A DNA stretch of 64,000 bases from Chitinophaga sp. YR627 (lineage in GTDB: Bacteria > Bacteroidota > Bacteroidia > Chitinophagales > Chitinophagaceae). Both the position numbers and the translations under genes were made by a program. Position 1 is the stretch's first letter; each line of letters begins with the position of its first letter. The stretch lies in NCBI RefSeq assembly GCF_900114995.1, contig NZ_FOUX01000007.1:310001-374000 (forward strand), given 5' to 3'. Below are positions 34,179-46,100 of this stretch, piece after piece. The notes beneath the pieces are model-generated. The model ran no database searches. It was not told the origin of the DNA and saw only the letters and a list, made by a program, of their open reading frames with translations.

Positions 34179-37100
34179 TTAAGCGGTAGTGGTGTAATGT
34201 AATTTGTTATCCAGCACAATAGAGTAGGGAAACAGGCTCTCTACAGCAATAACGGCTGGCAATAAGGTAGCAAACGCGGTGTCCTTGAACTGTTCTGGTC
34301 CTATTGCGCGCAACTTGGCTGATTCCAGTGTGTGCGTCAGTGAATCAACCAGGTCATTCCAGTCCCAGTTGCCCGTATGCCGGGATGGTGTCACCAGCAG
34401 CAGGGTCTGTGGCGCTTCACAATTCGGACGGTCATAATGGAAAGTAATGCCTGTCGTCTCTTCCGTAGCGGGAATGATCTCTGTCCATTCATCTGCCAGC
34501 GCTCCGCAGACCTCATTCGGCGCCATTGCCAAAGTCGGTGTGTAAGCCGTATACAGTAGGATATTCTGTGCTTCCAGGTCTACATCCGCCTGCGGGAACG
34601 GCATCGCCATCCAGTGGTACTTTTCAGTCAGATAAGGCAATTGCACGGGATGAAGAAGCATATCTCCCTCTGCCATACCAAAAGCCTCCCGTATGAGCAC
34701 ACAGTTCTCCAGGTGCTTCATTTTATCGTGTACACGCGCCATACCGTGCAACCAATCCTCTACCGGATTCAGATAGCCCGCGGTAGTGGTCAGATGATTC
34801 AGCAGGGCGTTGGTATCATTCCAGGAATTGCTGATCTCTGTCTGCTGGGAAGGGGGCAATGCATAACGGGGGAACAGCTTGAACTGATCACCGAGAATGA
34901 TACGGACAGCCGCCTCTACCTGTTTTGCCTGGTCTGCCGGACTCAATGTCGGCAGAGCTCCCAATATGGTATTGATAGCAGGGATTTTCTTTGTTTCCAG
35001 TTCAGTCAGCAATGCTGTTGCGCGGGCCTGCAAGTCATAGATGAATACGGGTATCTGCCGCAGTTCATCGCTGATATTCAGTGTCACGTTATCAAACGGC
35101 TCCGTATTGACGTTCCGGATGTCCTGTATAAGCGCAAACACACTATTGTACCGGGTACTAAGAATGTTCGCCAGTTTACTCAGTTCCGCATCGAACAGAC
35201 TCTTTTTACCTTGAACAACCGCTAAGGTCACACCCGTCGTGGTAGTAGAAGAAATCAATCTTTCAAGGTTGAGTAACACCTCTTCGGTTGGTACCGGATT
35301 GGCAGCGAGCAAAGTTGTATAATCAGTTGCTTTCTGTGCCCAGCGGTCTCCCAGTTCCTTTACCTTATTTTTTAAAGATACGTACCATTGCTGCTGCTGT
35401 GCATAGATGCCGCCAATGCTGGTCTGCGGTAATCCATAGCTACTTAATGTCAGCAGGAATGCCGCAAAGCGTTGCATGGTGGTATCCGCATCCTGCCGGA
35501 TCGTTTCTGCCTGCGGATCGGTTAGCGTATCAAAAACAGGAAGGTCCTGGAGGGCTTTGAGAATGCCACCAGCTCCTTTGGCAGCAGCCAGATCACCAGC
35601 CAGTTTATCGCGTAAGCCCGTCACTCTTTGTGAAGCGAGTTCCGGCGCCGGCAGATCATTTTTATCTACTTCATTCGGAAGTGCAACGTCTCCGGGTGTC
35701 AGCGGACTCGATTCAATGATCAGTGCACGCAGACTCTTCACCAGCGGCATGACCTGGAAGACAGACAGTTTACTGGTATCTGCTGGTTCTTCGATATAGT
35801 TAAAGGTGATCGCACTGTCAATGATCGGATCGGCAGTTGTATGTATGTAGAAGAGCAGACGGTCGTCCAGCTCATTGAGTGATTGCGTATCCAGCGCATT
35901 CAGCATATACAGGAGGTCCAGCGGATCCAGTCCGATGGCCTGTAGCGAGATCTCTGTTTTCTTTTCTAAACCATCCGTCCGGCTGAAATACGCACATTGA
36001 CAAACGATCTTATTTAATGGTGGCAGGATATTGCTTAGCCACTGGTTTACGGAAGGTTCTGACAATGCACGGGGTGCGCCACCTGCATTTGTCGCAATAT
36101 AGGTAAATGGAATGGACACGCGGTGTGTCAGCGTCGGCCCACTCCGCGGGGTACGTATCACATCCGGTTCCTGCGGATAGTTGCCTTTACTGTAACTTTC
36201 CAGTACACCTGCAGCACGCTCTGTATTGCCCATTACGACATGATGTACACTCTCCGCTATACCAAGATCAGCAATCGCATCCGCGATATCCATGATCTGT
36301 AAAACAGTTTCTGTGATGGCAGTTTTGATCACAGCTTCGCCGTCAGGCAGGGCTAAGTTAAATGGATATTGCCGGTTGACACCCGTCTGTTGTTGCACAT
36401 GTTTTACCAGATTACTGCCATGAACCACATTGCGTGCTTCAATGGCAGTAATTGGTACAGTATCCGGATCCACGGAAGGATCGTTGGTATTTGATACTCT
36501 TGTGTCCTTTAACTGGTCCGCATTCAGCGGAAATATCTTACGGATCGCATAGATAAAACTATCGATCTTTTTAGCAGTCAGGTCACTGCGGTTATGTAAT
36601 GTCCTTTCAAAATGATAGCCTAATAAAGCTGGTAGCGGCTGACCGCCCTGTATGCCTTCAATGACGGACAAGGCCAGTCGTATCCTTTCAGACGATAAAT
36701 TAACCGCCAGCACGTTATTGGCATCGGGCTTACCATGCGAGATATAGCCATTGCGTAACACCGCCGCTGTAACACCCTGGTTCAGTGAAGGGGTATGAAT
36801 GTACCCTTCATTGGCCGCATCTGTTACAAAGACCTTATCACCGTTTTTATTGAAATCGTCTTTTAGCTCTTCGGGTATCTGCTTCGGTGTCAGTACCTTA
36901 TTTTTCTCCGGCTTCACATTCTCCAGCCAGCCAAATGCACCCAGAAAAATACCCGTACTGCGATTGTCATAATGAGCACCAGGCTGATTGTTACGCATGT
37001 CAGACAAGCCCAGTGTCAACAAACCATTCTTCCAGGCGTCCAGCCGGTAATGACAGTTGTCCAGATGCTCTACGAATGCACGTTCTAACCTGGCAGTAGA

Positions 37101-39758
37101 AGCATCACGCAGGCTTTCCAATGCCTTGAGCTGTGAGGCCAGATAACGGGAATGGAAAGGGATCTCCTCCAGGAAAATAGAATCCCGGATGTATTCAGAT
37201 ACTGTCTTATTTGGCGATATCTGTGGTACCGTATCATATAGCAACGCATAGCGGCTTTCCACTACGGTGTCTTTCCATTGCTGATGCATGAACGGCTGTT
37301 CTGTACGCATCGCAAGGATCTGCTGTGCATTGAAGACCTTCTTTTCTTCCGCGGCATCTACCGCACTCTTATGATACGCCAGTTCAAGCGCATACTTCAA
37401 CAGGCGATATAATTCTGCTGCCGGTCTTTCCGACAGTCCCTCGCCGGTACGGATTGCATTTAGTGATTTACTGGCTTGTGCGATCAGCGCTGCGATGTAA
37501 TTCTTATGATCAGCAGTATATTCACGGATACCTTTTTCTTCAGATAAGGGTTGATCATCTATGAGTTGCAGAATAGGCGCTTCCCATGGTAGACCTAACA
37601 AGGCGGCTATCTGTGGGAGTATCTCCGTCGGATATTTAAGTGATTGCAATAAATTGACCGCATCACTGACTACATTACTATTGAACTGGAAAGCAGGGTT
37701 GATAATACTCACCTTATTCTTCATTTCAATAAGGCTTTCCATATACCGGCGATGGAACTCCACCGAATTCGGATGTAGTCCGATAATATCAAGCAGATCC
37801 TGGTAAGGTTGAGAAGACACCTTTGCCACAAAGGGTACCTGGTTCAGCATATCATCTCTCCAGCGTGCATGTAGTTGTAATAAAAGCTGATAAAGCCCTC
37901 TCAGGAAGGCCGGAAAGCTTTGATTGATCACAGCTATCCCTGGTACGGGTGTCTGCGGATTCAGCCATTCCAGGCGTTGAAAAGGTGCTACCGGTAGTAT
38001 GCCATAAGGTTGGTTGCCGATACGGATCGCAGGCACCGCACCCCGGCCACTGACATAGCTATTAAAGAAAGTACGGGTATTGAGTTGTGTCTCGCCGGTA
38101 AATCCACCCTGCATCAGCGCATCAAGCACATAACCCATTGTTCCGGGCCACAGGGCTATATTCATGTTACGGGCATCTGCCTGGTCTTTCTGGTCACTGT
38201 GTAACACCTTTTTAAAGGTCGCATAGTCCAGTCCCAGCCACTCCGCCATCCACTGCCCGTCTCGCTTCAGATTGGCATCGGCGGTTTCTGTAAAACCAGC
38301 CTTGCCTTTGAAATAGAGGTCGAAAGTCTTATCCGGATCTTCTGTGCCGGTATAACCGGAATTACTGCTGCCGGTATTATTGGTCGGCGTACCCTGTGGT
38401 AATAGTGTAAATCCCTTTTTACTGAAGTAATGATGATCGAATAATGTCTCCAGCTGTTGCTTGCCTGTTACCGCATCACTGCCCAGGCGCACACCCAGTA
38501 CAATCAGCCGCTGGAAGCCATTCACCTCATCGGGCGCCAGGTTGATACGGAAGCCCATACCAATGCTGACTGCTTTATCAAAATCAGCCACCCATTTGAT
38601 CTCCTCGGCAAACTCCATGTCATACGCCTCATTTTGTTCAAACTGTTTTTCCGCATCCTCAGAAGGATCAGGGCTGGTAGCCAGCGTGGCTGGAATGGTC
38701 CGGCCAAATACCGGCTCCATAGCAGTATTGTTTTTATAACGGATCAATGCCAGTCTTTCGGGCAGCAGATTCACGCGTGATGCCTGCGACCAGCCATGTG
38801 CCTTACCGGCTTTATCCGTCAGGTCAGGAAAGACAGCTACTGCTATCTTCACATCCGCATCTTCTCTTTTCTTTATATTGATAGGTAACTTGTCATCGAA
38901 ATTAACAGGCCGGTAGGTATTAAAAACGGTATCCGCATTCAGTGCCGGATTGGCCGTATTGAACTGGTCCCTGATCTGCGCAGACAATGCGGCATTGCCA
39001 TACGCATACCACAACTTCGTAAACAGATCAAAGATCGCAACCTGTGTAGCGGCGTCCCAGTTGTCAGTTGCAATCGCAAGGATGACGCTATCTTCTGTAC
39101 GTAAAGGAAATACGCTTGTAGTTTCGTCTGGTTGTAGTTGCCGGGTGATCCAGGCCGCTCTGCCATCACCTGCTGCACCTACGAGTAATGCCCATGCGGC
39201 TTTCTGCAAATTGACAACCGCAGGATCGGGGTTGTCCGGGTCCGCAGAGGTACCGGCACTATAATACTCTGCCCAGAAACGAGCGGCATTGTTCACTTCT
39301 TTTTCTGATAATAATGGCTCAAAGCCGTCTACCAGGCACTCGTCCGGATAAACACGCACCCATAGCTGCGCTGCATTATCGACGGTCTTGAACCGGGTCT
39401 CCAAACGTAAGGGAAATAACAGGAACGGGGTCTGATTGGAGAAGTGTGCACTCAGTTCCCTGCGGGGATCTGTGAAAAATTCAAAAGCGTTTTCCTGGTC
39501 AACGAGCTGTCCGCTGATCGCTTTGAATCTTTCTTGTTGTCTGCTATAGCTATTCTTCGCTGTAGAGAGCTGTTTTTCCAGCTCCGCACGACGCTTTAAA
39601 TACGTTGGGTTATTATCTCCTTTCTGTCTTTCCAGTGCATCACGCTCCTGTTGCAGGCGGCGTAACTGATAGGCTGCACTGTTCAGGTCCTGCCGTGCAT
39701 TGTCGCGATCATTGCGACCTTTGCTTAATTCATTCCTGGTTTGTTCAAAATCGGCCAT
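34179..39758 (-). CDS. Giant-operon protein E (1859 aa, N-terminal coiled coil)
   Basis: This is the largest protein in the window. Residues 1-90 form a charged coiled coil (RNDRDNARQDLNSAAYQLRR, RRAELEKQLSTAKNSY). A motif TPFLLFPLRLETRF follows at about 110-124, then a long mixed region with IRIGNQPYGILPVAPFQRLEW (about 570-590). A second helical, coiled-coil-like stretch lies at about 1440-1640. The C-terminus has LPYLTEKYHWMAMPFPQADVD and TGITFHYDRPNCEAPQTLLL. There is no signal peptide, membrane helix or catalytic motif. The size and repeats of helical segments point to a structural or scaffold component. I do not recognise an assigned family. Confidence 0.75.
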   Translation of the reverse strand: MADFEQTRNELSKGRNDRDNARQDLNSAAYQLRRLQQERDALERQKGDNNPTYLKRRAELEKQLSTAKNSYSRQQERFKAISGQLVDQENAFEFFTDPRRELSAHFSNQTPFLLFPLRLETRFKTVDNAAQLWVRVYPDECLVDGFEPLLSEKEVNNAARFWAEYYSAGTSADPDNPDPAVVNLQKAAWALLVGAAGDGRAAWITRQLQPDETTSVFPLRTEDSVILAIATDNWDAATQVAIFDLFTKLWYAYGNAALSAQIRDQFNTANPALNADTVFNTYRPVNFDDKLPINIKKREDADVKIAVAVFPDLTDKAGKAHGWSQASRVNLLPERLALIRYKNNTAMEPVFGRTIPATLATSPDPSEDAEKQFEQNEAYDMEFAEEIKWVADFDKAVSIGMGFRINLAPDEVNGFQRLIVLGVRLGSDAVTGKQQLETLFDHHYFSKKGFTLLPQGTPTNNTGSSNSGYTGTEDPDKTFDLYFKGKAGFTETADANLKRDGQWMAEWLGLDYATFKKVLHSDQKDQADARNMNIALWPGTMGYVLDALMQGGFTGETQLNTRTFFNSYVSGRGAVPAIRIGNQPYGILPVAPFQRLEWLNPQTPVPGIAVINQSFPAFLRGLYQLLLQLHARWRDDMLNQVPFVAKVSSQPYQDLLDIIGLHPNSVEFHRRYMESLIEMKNKVSIINPAFQFNSNVVSDAVNLLQSLKYPTEILPQIAALLGLPWEAPILQLIDDQPLSEEKGIREYTADHKNYIAALIAQASKSLNAIRTGEGLSERPAAELYRLLKYALELAYHKSAVDAAEEKKVFNAQQILAMRTEQPFMHQQWKDTVVESRYALLYDTVPQISPNKTVSEYIRDSIFLEEIPFHSRYLASQLKALESLRDASTARLERAFVEHLDNCHYRLDAWKNGLLTLGLSDMRNNQPGAHYDNRSTGIFLGAFGWLENVKPEKNKVLTPKQIPEELKDDFNKNGDKVFVTDAANEGYIHTPSLNQGVTAAVLRNGYISHGKPDANNVLAVNLSSERIRLALSVIEGIQGGQPLPALLGYHFERTLHNRSDLTAKKIDSFIYAIRKIFPLNADQLKDTRVSNTNDPSVDPDTVPITAIEARNVVHGSNLVKHVQQQTGVNRQYPFNLALPDGEAVIKTAITETVLQIMDIADAIADLGIAESVHHVVMGNTERAAGVLESYSKGNYPQEPDVIRTPRSGPTLTHRVSIPFTYIATNAGGAPRALSEPSVNQWLSNILPPLNKIVCQCAYFSRTDGLEKKTEISLQAIGLDPLDLLYMLNALDTQSLNELDDRLLFYIHTTADPIIDSAITFNYIEEPADTSKLSVFQVMPLVKSLRALIIESSPLTPGDVALPNEVDKNDLPAPELASQRVTGLRDKLAGDLAAAKGAGGILKALQDLPVFDTLTDPQAETIRQDADTTMQRFAAFLLTLSSYGLPQTSIGGIYAQQQQWYVSLKNKVKELGDRWAQKATDYTTLLAANPVPTEEVLLNLERLISSTTTTGVTLAVVQGKKSLFDAELSKLANILSTRYNSVFALIQDIRNVNTEPFDNVTLNISDELRQIPVFIYDLQARATALLTELETKKIPAINTILGALPTLSPADQAKQVEAAVRIILGDQFKLFPRYALPPSQQTEISNSWNDTNALLNHLTTTAGYLNPVEDWLHGMARVHDKMKHLENCVLIREAFGMAEGDMLLHPVQLPYLTEKYHWMAMPFPQADVDLEAQNILLYTAYTPTLAMAPNEVCGALADEWTEIIPATEETTGITFHYDRPNCEAPQTLLLVTPSRHTGNWDWNDLVDSLTHTLESAKLRAIGPEQFKDTAFATLLPAVIAVESLFPYSIVLDNKLHYTTTA

Positions 39759-39774
39759 GAGCTGTTTAATTAGT

Positions 39775-42700
39775 TTATTTCTTTAAAAGCATGTCTGCCG
39801 CATGTGTACACACCATCATGGGCACCTGGTAAAGGATGTAGGCAAGATTAGCAGCGTCCACATTGCCGTCCCAGGTGATCTGCTTGTCGTCCAGATATTG
39901 GTCCCGCTGTCCGGTTTCTTCTGTGTTGTCAGGGTCGGATACCGGCGGCGGACTGGCAGGCAATGCCAGCGGTGCCGGCAGGTTCAATACGTCTATCGCG
40001 CCGTCGCCTGGTAATACCCTGGCCCAGTCCAGGTCATTCCAGCTCACCAGGTTCTGATTGCCACCATCAGTGGCCGTTACATCCAGTCCGAAGCGTGCTT
40101 CACCAGGTCTTTCTTTCAGCACAAAGAACCATCCGGCATTTTCCAGTGTTGGATTCGTGGGTTCGTTTTCGCCTTTCGCCTCATCTACCGTGAGATCGAA
40201 TCCAAAGAAATAAATATCCGGGTCGATCTTCGCCTGATATAAAGGTGTGCGTACCACTTCCGGATCAGGTTTCTCTTTGTCGCCTTCTGCCTGCATATGG
40301 AGACTCCGGACCAGCTTCACATCAAACTGACCATTACTGTTCTTCGACCAGATGGCCTTATGCGCATATACGACTGTGGTCGGATATTTCTTTAGCAACT
40401 CACCGCGTATTACCAGTACGATCTCTTCTTTGGGTGGTTCTCCCGGCGGCTGACGATGATCATGATCGCCCAGTTTACTGGCTCTTCTCCAGAAATGTAG
40501 TTTAGGGATGTCGTAATAGGGTTCGCGTGCAATCTCTTCTTTCTCCCCCTGCAAAGCGGGGTCTTTCAATACACTGGATACATCCCAGAACTGTCTGAAA
40601 TAGCTCCCACGCTGGTCGGTCGGATACTCCCGCCATAACAGTTCCCTTGCAAACTCATGGTTCAGGCCCACCATATAAGACTCAATAAAACGTTGATTGG
40701 TTTCCAGTAATGTCATACTGTTACGTTCTATTTTATCAACGTTCGGCAGGAACAGCTCATCAGAGATTTTCTTCAGTTCTTCATACATCGGTTTGTTGAT
40801 CTTCGGATACGCCATTGCTTCTGTAAACTGTTCTGTATCTATCTGATCTTTTATCCATGGAGGGAAAAATACCTGTTGCCAGATCCAGGCAGGAATCGTC
40901 TTTTGCGGTTGCAGTTGTGTCACAACTGTTGTCGCTACCTGCTGAAGATTCAGTTTGATTGGGACACGTTTCGCTGGTATGTCCGCTTTGACGCCTTCAA
41001 AGAGGCGGTACATATCTTTCAGTGAGTCCTTGAATTTTGCACTGTTCGCACTATCTGTATTCCCTGTATTGGGTCTGAATGTGTCGTCGATATCGGTCAG
41101 ATGGAAATCAGTACTCTTTGGCATTTCATCTACCGTAGCAGGCGTGAGATTGTCAGAAGCAACAGCTTCAGCTGCATTCAATGCCTTCGCCCATTGTGAC
41201 AACAGGCGCCAGAGATAGACAAAGCCAGCCGCAATCACTACACCCACCGCCCATAATCCACCTCCTGCACCAAACAGCAATAACAGGAGTATGATCAATA
41301 TGGCAATGCCTAATGCTGCTAATGGCAGCCATTTATGACGACGTAAGAGATCCTTGAGGAATGATGGAATGTTCGGTTCAAGGCTGCCTGCTACTTCATC
41401 GACAGTTGGTAATGCAGGTGGAACTGTCTTTGGAGGCGCTGGTAATATTTCTCCCTCATTGATCTTGGTCACAACAGTTTCCAGGCGTATTTTCTCACCG
41501 GCAGGTAATTGTTTTTCCAGATGAAAGGCAATACGTCCTCTCGGTCTGACGATCCTGCGCATAGGCGCTGATAGTATCGTATTGGGTAATACACTCTGCC
41601 GCATGTTATGGAAGACGGTCGCATTATTAAACATGATCCGCTTTTGCACAGGTGCGGTCAGTAAAAGTGTCTTCGGCGCAGATACCGCATTTGCTGTGAT
41701 CAGGTGCTTGTTATACAATGCAGTGGCAGCGGCCATACCAAACTGTGCAAACCGTATTTTCTTGTTAGCTTTTAGTACTTCGCCGATCTGCTCCCAGGCA
41801 GCTTCCATATAATCTTCCTGATTCTCCTGTACCACACGCGTACCGAAATGCGCCGGTACACGGAAGCGGGGATCAAGGTTCAGTTCATTCAGCCAGTTGT
41901 AGTTGTGGTCTATACGGGTGCCATCACGGTCTACATATACACGTTCTACCATGGCATGCCACTTACCGTAAATAGGAGGGGTGATCAGCGGATCGGCATC
42001 TTCATTGGGATCAATGTCCAGCTGACTCTGTTCTTTTGCATTGACATTAGCATCTGCAGATTTCACCAGATTATAATCATCCGCCAGATTTAAAAAGCCG
42101 GCCAGCTGCACCTGGAAGGGATGCAGGGCCGGCAGATTACGGATGGCCCATTTATCAAATTTTTCTTTCTTGTCAATTTCTTCATCGGTCAGCGCTTCAT
42201 CCGGCACCTGTAAGGCGCCGCCAAGACGGAGTATACCGCCCAGATTGTGTGCGGGGTCTTCCTGCCATTTCAGATTAGCACCCGGTTTGGTCATATCCAT
42301 GACGCGTCTTCCTACCCGGCTGTCTGCTACTTTGGGCTTCAACAGCCTGACCAGGTATTCGAAGTCACCTTCTTTACCTGTATTGAATTGCCAGCGGTAA
42401 TAGTAAGGGAACTCCACATTCGGTTGCTGCCAGCCGATATTTAGTGCAGCAGCTGCGATAGCGGCAGCATCTCCACCAAGACCCGCCAGACGTCCACTCT
42501 CGTATGAGGGGATCACAAACGCATGATAAGGGGTACTTGGCAATAGCTTCCGGGGGCACATAAGGCGCGAATACGCCATGTCTGCGTTAGTATGCAGCGT
42601 TGCTTGCAGTTTGTCCAATGCAGCGTCTACAGCAGCCTGTCCATCTACCAGGATGGTACTGTCGCTGGCCGTCAGGTCGCCGTTCATATGCACATGCGCC

Positions 42701-43164
42701 CAGGCCCATAACTGATCCGCTTTTGGGAAGAAATCGCGTATACCCGGATTGCTCAGTTTAATGGCAGGTAATGGTCTTCCGGTTGTTTGCCCGACTTCGG
42801 TAAACTCACCTTCCGCCAGTACGATCAGCGAAATCCAGGGATTTAAGCGTTTTCCGGCCGCTTGTACCGGCGTATAGCGCCAGGGGTAGTCTTCGCTGTA
42901 AAAGTCGATATAGGCCAGGTAATTCGGCTCAAAATTGGTAATCCAGGGGTGAGGGTCTGTCTTAACGATCGCACGGGGATCTATGCCGACAATGTCTCCG
43001 GGACCATAGATCTCCACCTTCTTTTGCTCAACAGGGGCAGTGGCGCTGTCACCGCGTACTTTCAGGTCCACGGTAAAGGTACCGCGGGCTCCGCCGGATG
43101 ATTGCAGACCGTTTGCCAGTCCCTGACGCAGGTAAGGCAGAAAGGAATAAGTTGCAATACTCAT
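39775..43164 (-). CDS. Giant-operon protein D (1129 aa, central transmembrane hairpin)
   Basis: This 1129-residue protein has a soluble N-terminal part (with LNPWISLIVLAEGEFTEVG near 105-125). A proline-rich linker (LPAPPKTVPPALPTV) leads to two adjacent hydrophobic helices at about 610-655 (LAALGIAILIILLLLLFGAG and AVGVVIAAGFVYLW), and a soluble C-terminal half follows (WREYPTDQRGSYFRQFWD). Both halves should lie on the same side of the inner membrane, most likely cytoplasmic as there is no signal peptide. Its start codon overlaps the stop region of the DUF6603-like gene by 4 bases, typical of translational coupling. No enzyme motif is seen. Confidence 0.75.
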   Translation of the reverse strand: MSIATYSFLPYLRQGLANGLQSSGGARGTFTVDLKVRGDSATAPVEQKKVEIYGPGDIVGIDPRAIVKTDPHPWITNFEPNYLAYIDFYSEDYPWRYTPVQAAGKRLNPWISLIVLAEGEFTEVGQTTGRPLPAIKLSNPGIRDFFPKADQLWAWAHVHMNGDLTASDSTILVDGQAAVDAALDKLQATLHTNADMAYSRLMCPRKLLPSTPYHAFVIPSYESGRLAGLGGDAAAIAAAALNIGWQQPNVEFPYYYRWQFNTGKEGDFEYLVRLLKPKVADSRVGRRVMDMTKPGANLKWQEDPAHNLGGILRLGGALQVPDEALTDEEIDKKEKFDKWAIRNLPALHPFQVQLAGFLNLADDYNLVKSADANVNAKEQSQLDIDPNEDADPLITPPIYGKWHAMVERVYVDRDGTRIDHNYNWLNELNLDPRFRVPAHFGTRVVQENQEDYMEAAWEQIGEVLKANKKIRFAQFGMAAATALYNKHLITANAVSAPKTLLLTAPVQKRIMFNNATVFHNMRQSVLPNTILSAPMRRIVRPRGRIAFHLEKQLPAGEKIRLETVVTKINEGEILPAPPKTVPPALPTVDEVAGSLEPNIPSFLKDLLRRHKWLPLAALGIAILIILLLLLFGAGGGLWAVGVVIAAGFVYLWRLLSQWAKALNAAEAVASDNLTPATVDEMPKSTDFHLTDIDDTFRPNTGNTDSANSAKFKDSLKDMYRLFEGVKADIPAKRVPIKLNLQQVATTVVTQLQPQKTIPAWIWQQVFFPPWIKDQIDTEQFTEAMAYPKINKPMYEELKKISDELFLPNVDKIERNSMTLLETNQRFIESYMVGLNHEFARELLWREYPTDQRGSYFRQFWDVSSVLKDPALQGEKEEIAREPYYDIPKLHFWRRASKLGDHDHRQPPGEPPKEEIVLVIRGELLKKYPTTVVYAHKAIWSKNSNGQFDVKLVRSLHMQAEGDKEKPDPEVVRTPLYQAKIDPDIYFFGFDLTVDEAKGENEPTNPTLENAGWFFVLKERPGEARFGLDVTATDGGNQNLVSWNDLDWARVLPGDGAIDVLNLPAPLALPASPPPVSDPDNTEETGQRDQYLDDKQITWDGNVDAANLAYILYQVPMMVCTHAADMLLKK

Positions 43165-46100
43165 ACTGCTGTGGCTTCAAATGTTGGAATGACGTGAATT
43201 TCTTCTATCATCCCGGGATTATTGATAAACGTTTTTTGCAGATAGTCATGCGCATGTGCCTCTGATGCAAATACCGGTGCACTGGACAATGGCTTGTTAT
43301 CATTTACACCTGCTACTACGTAACCGGGTTGTGCTACCTTGATCCGGTCATCAGCCAGTGTTGGTACCATGGCGATCTTCCTGCTGTAGGACAGTGCAGA
43401 ATAACTTACTGCATTGCCGCCCAGCCAGTGGAAGAAGAGCGTGCCAATATTCTTAAACCAGCGGAACGCACGCCGTTTACCATCCACATCATTGATCTTT
43501 ACTTCATAACGCACGATGCGTTTTGTCACTTTCGAAGAACCAAGCTGTTTGCCGGAATAGGCGAGTTCGACACCGGCATCTATTTCCTGGAAGGCAGGTC
43601 GTGATAACTTATCCGCATCGCTCATCTCCTGAAATTGCGCAATGGCAAATCTTTCCTGTGGAGCGATACTCGTGATGGTCAGTCCCGGACTGGCAGTTTC
43701 TACAGAGAACAGATGTGCGTCCTGAACCGGGTTCGCGCCTACCTTATCGACATTGATACCTAAAGGAATCGCCCGCTGACTGATATGCAGGGTACCCAGT
43801 GGATGTAACACGAGTGTTTCTATCGTGGTATCCAGTTTGCGCAATGATACCAGCAGGGTCAGATTCGCAGGGATCTCCGCCTTCCAGTTATCTGCTTTGT
43901 TATATTCGATCACCAGGATCGGAATCGCATCGATGGCTGGCAGTTTCGGATTGTCAGCTTCTCCCCAGGTGATATCAAAGTCAACGGAGATATCAATAGA
44001 GAACAGCCAGAGATCGATAGACAGTGTCGCTGTACCACGTGCATTCCAGGGTGCTGGTCCGCTGAGATGTAGTTTGAGCCGTACCGTAAACACACCCACA
44101 CCAAATACATCCATGCCCAGTGAGAAGGACATGTCGATCATAAACCGGAAAGGCGAGAACTGGAACAGTGCATCAAAACTGAAATCGCCATGCAGATTGA
44201 ATGCGCTGATGCCATAGAAGAACTCCGCACGACAACCAAATTGTACGGTATTGGAGGTCACGGCAAAATAGTTCTCTGCCGTAATACGCGCTACCGGCGT
44301 ACGCAGTACATCAATATGTATACGTCTTGGATTCGGGAAAGGTAATGGCGGTGGATTGAACTGCGGATGGAAACCGCCTACGCTCAACACAAAGTTCGGA
44401 TTAGAACCAAAGTCCATCAGCAATCCCATGTCTCCTTCCATCGTCATAAACAGTATCCGGGAGTCGAACATGGAAGCAAAGAACCAGATCCTGCTCTTAT
44501 CGAACTCCAGCGCACCAACAAAGGCTACGTTAATAGTAACGATGGGCACATTCTCATCAGGTAGATTGATCCGTAACACACCGATGATCGCTACATTACC
44601 CGGGATCTCTATGATAATACCAAAAGCTACACTGATCAGCGTCGGCGTACCCCATCCCAGTTTCACCATCGGACCGATCAGGAACTTTCTTTCATAAGGA
44701 GGGAAGTAGGTCCGCAGGTCGCTGATAATGCGCGGTGCATTGGCCACTGGATCCGGCGGGAACATAATACTGTTGATAGCGCCTGTACGTATACCTGAAG
44801 CAAGTGGCTCCAGTAGCATGGTCCGGTTCAGACCGAGTAAACCACCCAGTCCGAGTAAGGTGAATCCAAATCCTAACTGTATACCGGTGCCGAATTCCGC
44901 CGTGATGATAATGAGCAAAGAGAAGCCCGGCTTGCCATCGGGCAACTTTGTCGTAATAAGCCCGATGGCTTTGACAGTGACAATCTTAACAATGGAGAGC
45001 TCCAGCACACCGGCGTATTCTCCCTTATCGAAATCAAAATAGAGGTAACCGCCACCTTTTACGATGCCGGCATCTATAGATAAACCAACGCCTTTAGGCG
45101 GTTTGAATCCTATGTCGAAATTCAGCGGACCAGCATTGCCTTTACGATCGTCTGGCACACTGATCTTTGCCTGTACGCCGAAGTTTTCTACGACGACATT
45201 CAATGGCCCCAGACTGGCTTTGATATCTGTCGCCAGACCAATAGGAAATTCCTTGCCCTGCATGCCGAAGGACAGATAGAGGCCGTTGATATCTATCGGA
45301 CCCAGAGAAAGGTGTACGTTCAGACGTACTTCCAGTACACTGCTGCCATGGAAGAAAAGCCCCTGTGAAGAGCTGAATCCCATACCCAGCTCAAACTCAT
45401 TTTCTATCTTGATGCCTGACAGCAACTTGTTAATGAAGCCATCAGCGCCGGAAGTGTCAATAATGAGTTTGCCGCCCTTGATATCGCCACTGATCACAAA
45501 CGGCGCAGTAGGGGCTGTACTGGTGCCAAAATTTAATTTGGTCTTTGCTTCGAGGATAAACTGTTTGACTTCCAGCCGGGAGTTGCCAGGTTGTCCGAAG
45601 ATGATAAAAGGCGTACCATCAGCTTTACCGGAAGTGAAGCGTACACCATAGTCGCCATTGACAGTTGCCGCAGGCGGTGCAAAGGTGATATTGCCATCTG
45701 GTTGAATGGTAATAGCTGTTGAGGCTTCAATATCACCGCTGATCAGTGCTTCCAGCTGCCAGTCTCCTCCCTGATTGAAAGGAATGGTATTACTGACGTC
45801 AATTTTCTTGACCAGCCGGATGGTAATCCCTTTGGGATTGATATCTGTTTTAGGAGAGATTTCTGCGAATAAGATATCCAGCACATTCGGATTGACACTG
45901 GTGTCGATCACTGCCGGATAACCGGCCCAGTTGGCCAGATGCTGTAAAGCAGGCAGGAGCTTATTGCCATCGAAGCTGCCAGTGCCCCAGTCGTACATGC
46001 TTTTTAACTGGTCCAGCGGAGCAGATAGAAAGTCCATGAGTTTGTCGACATGGAACCTGTATTCTTCAAACTCCGGCAGATTGGGATCACCCGAACCTGC

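Noticed and set aside
34614..35225. 203-codon plus-strand open frame opposite protein E
   Set aside because: It lies entirely inside the 1859-aa gene on the other strand, has no recognisable motif and fits the usual antisense shadow of a high-coding region.
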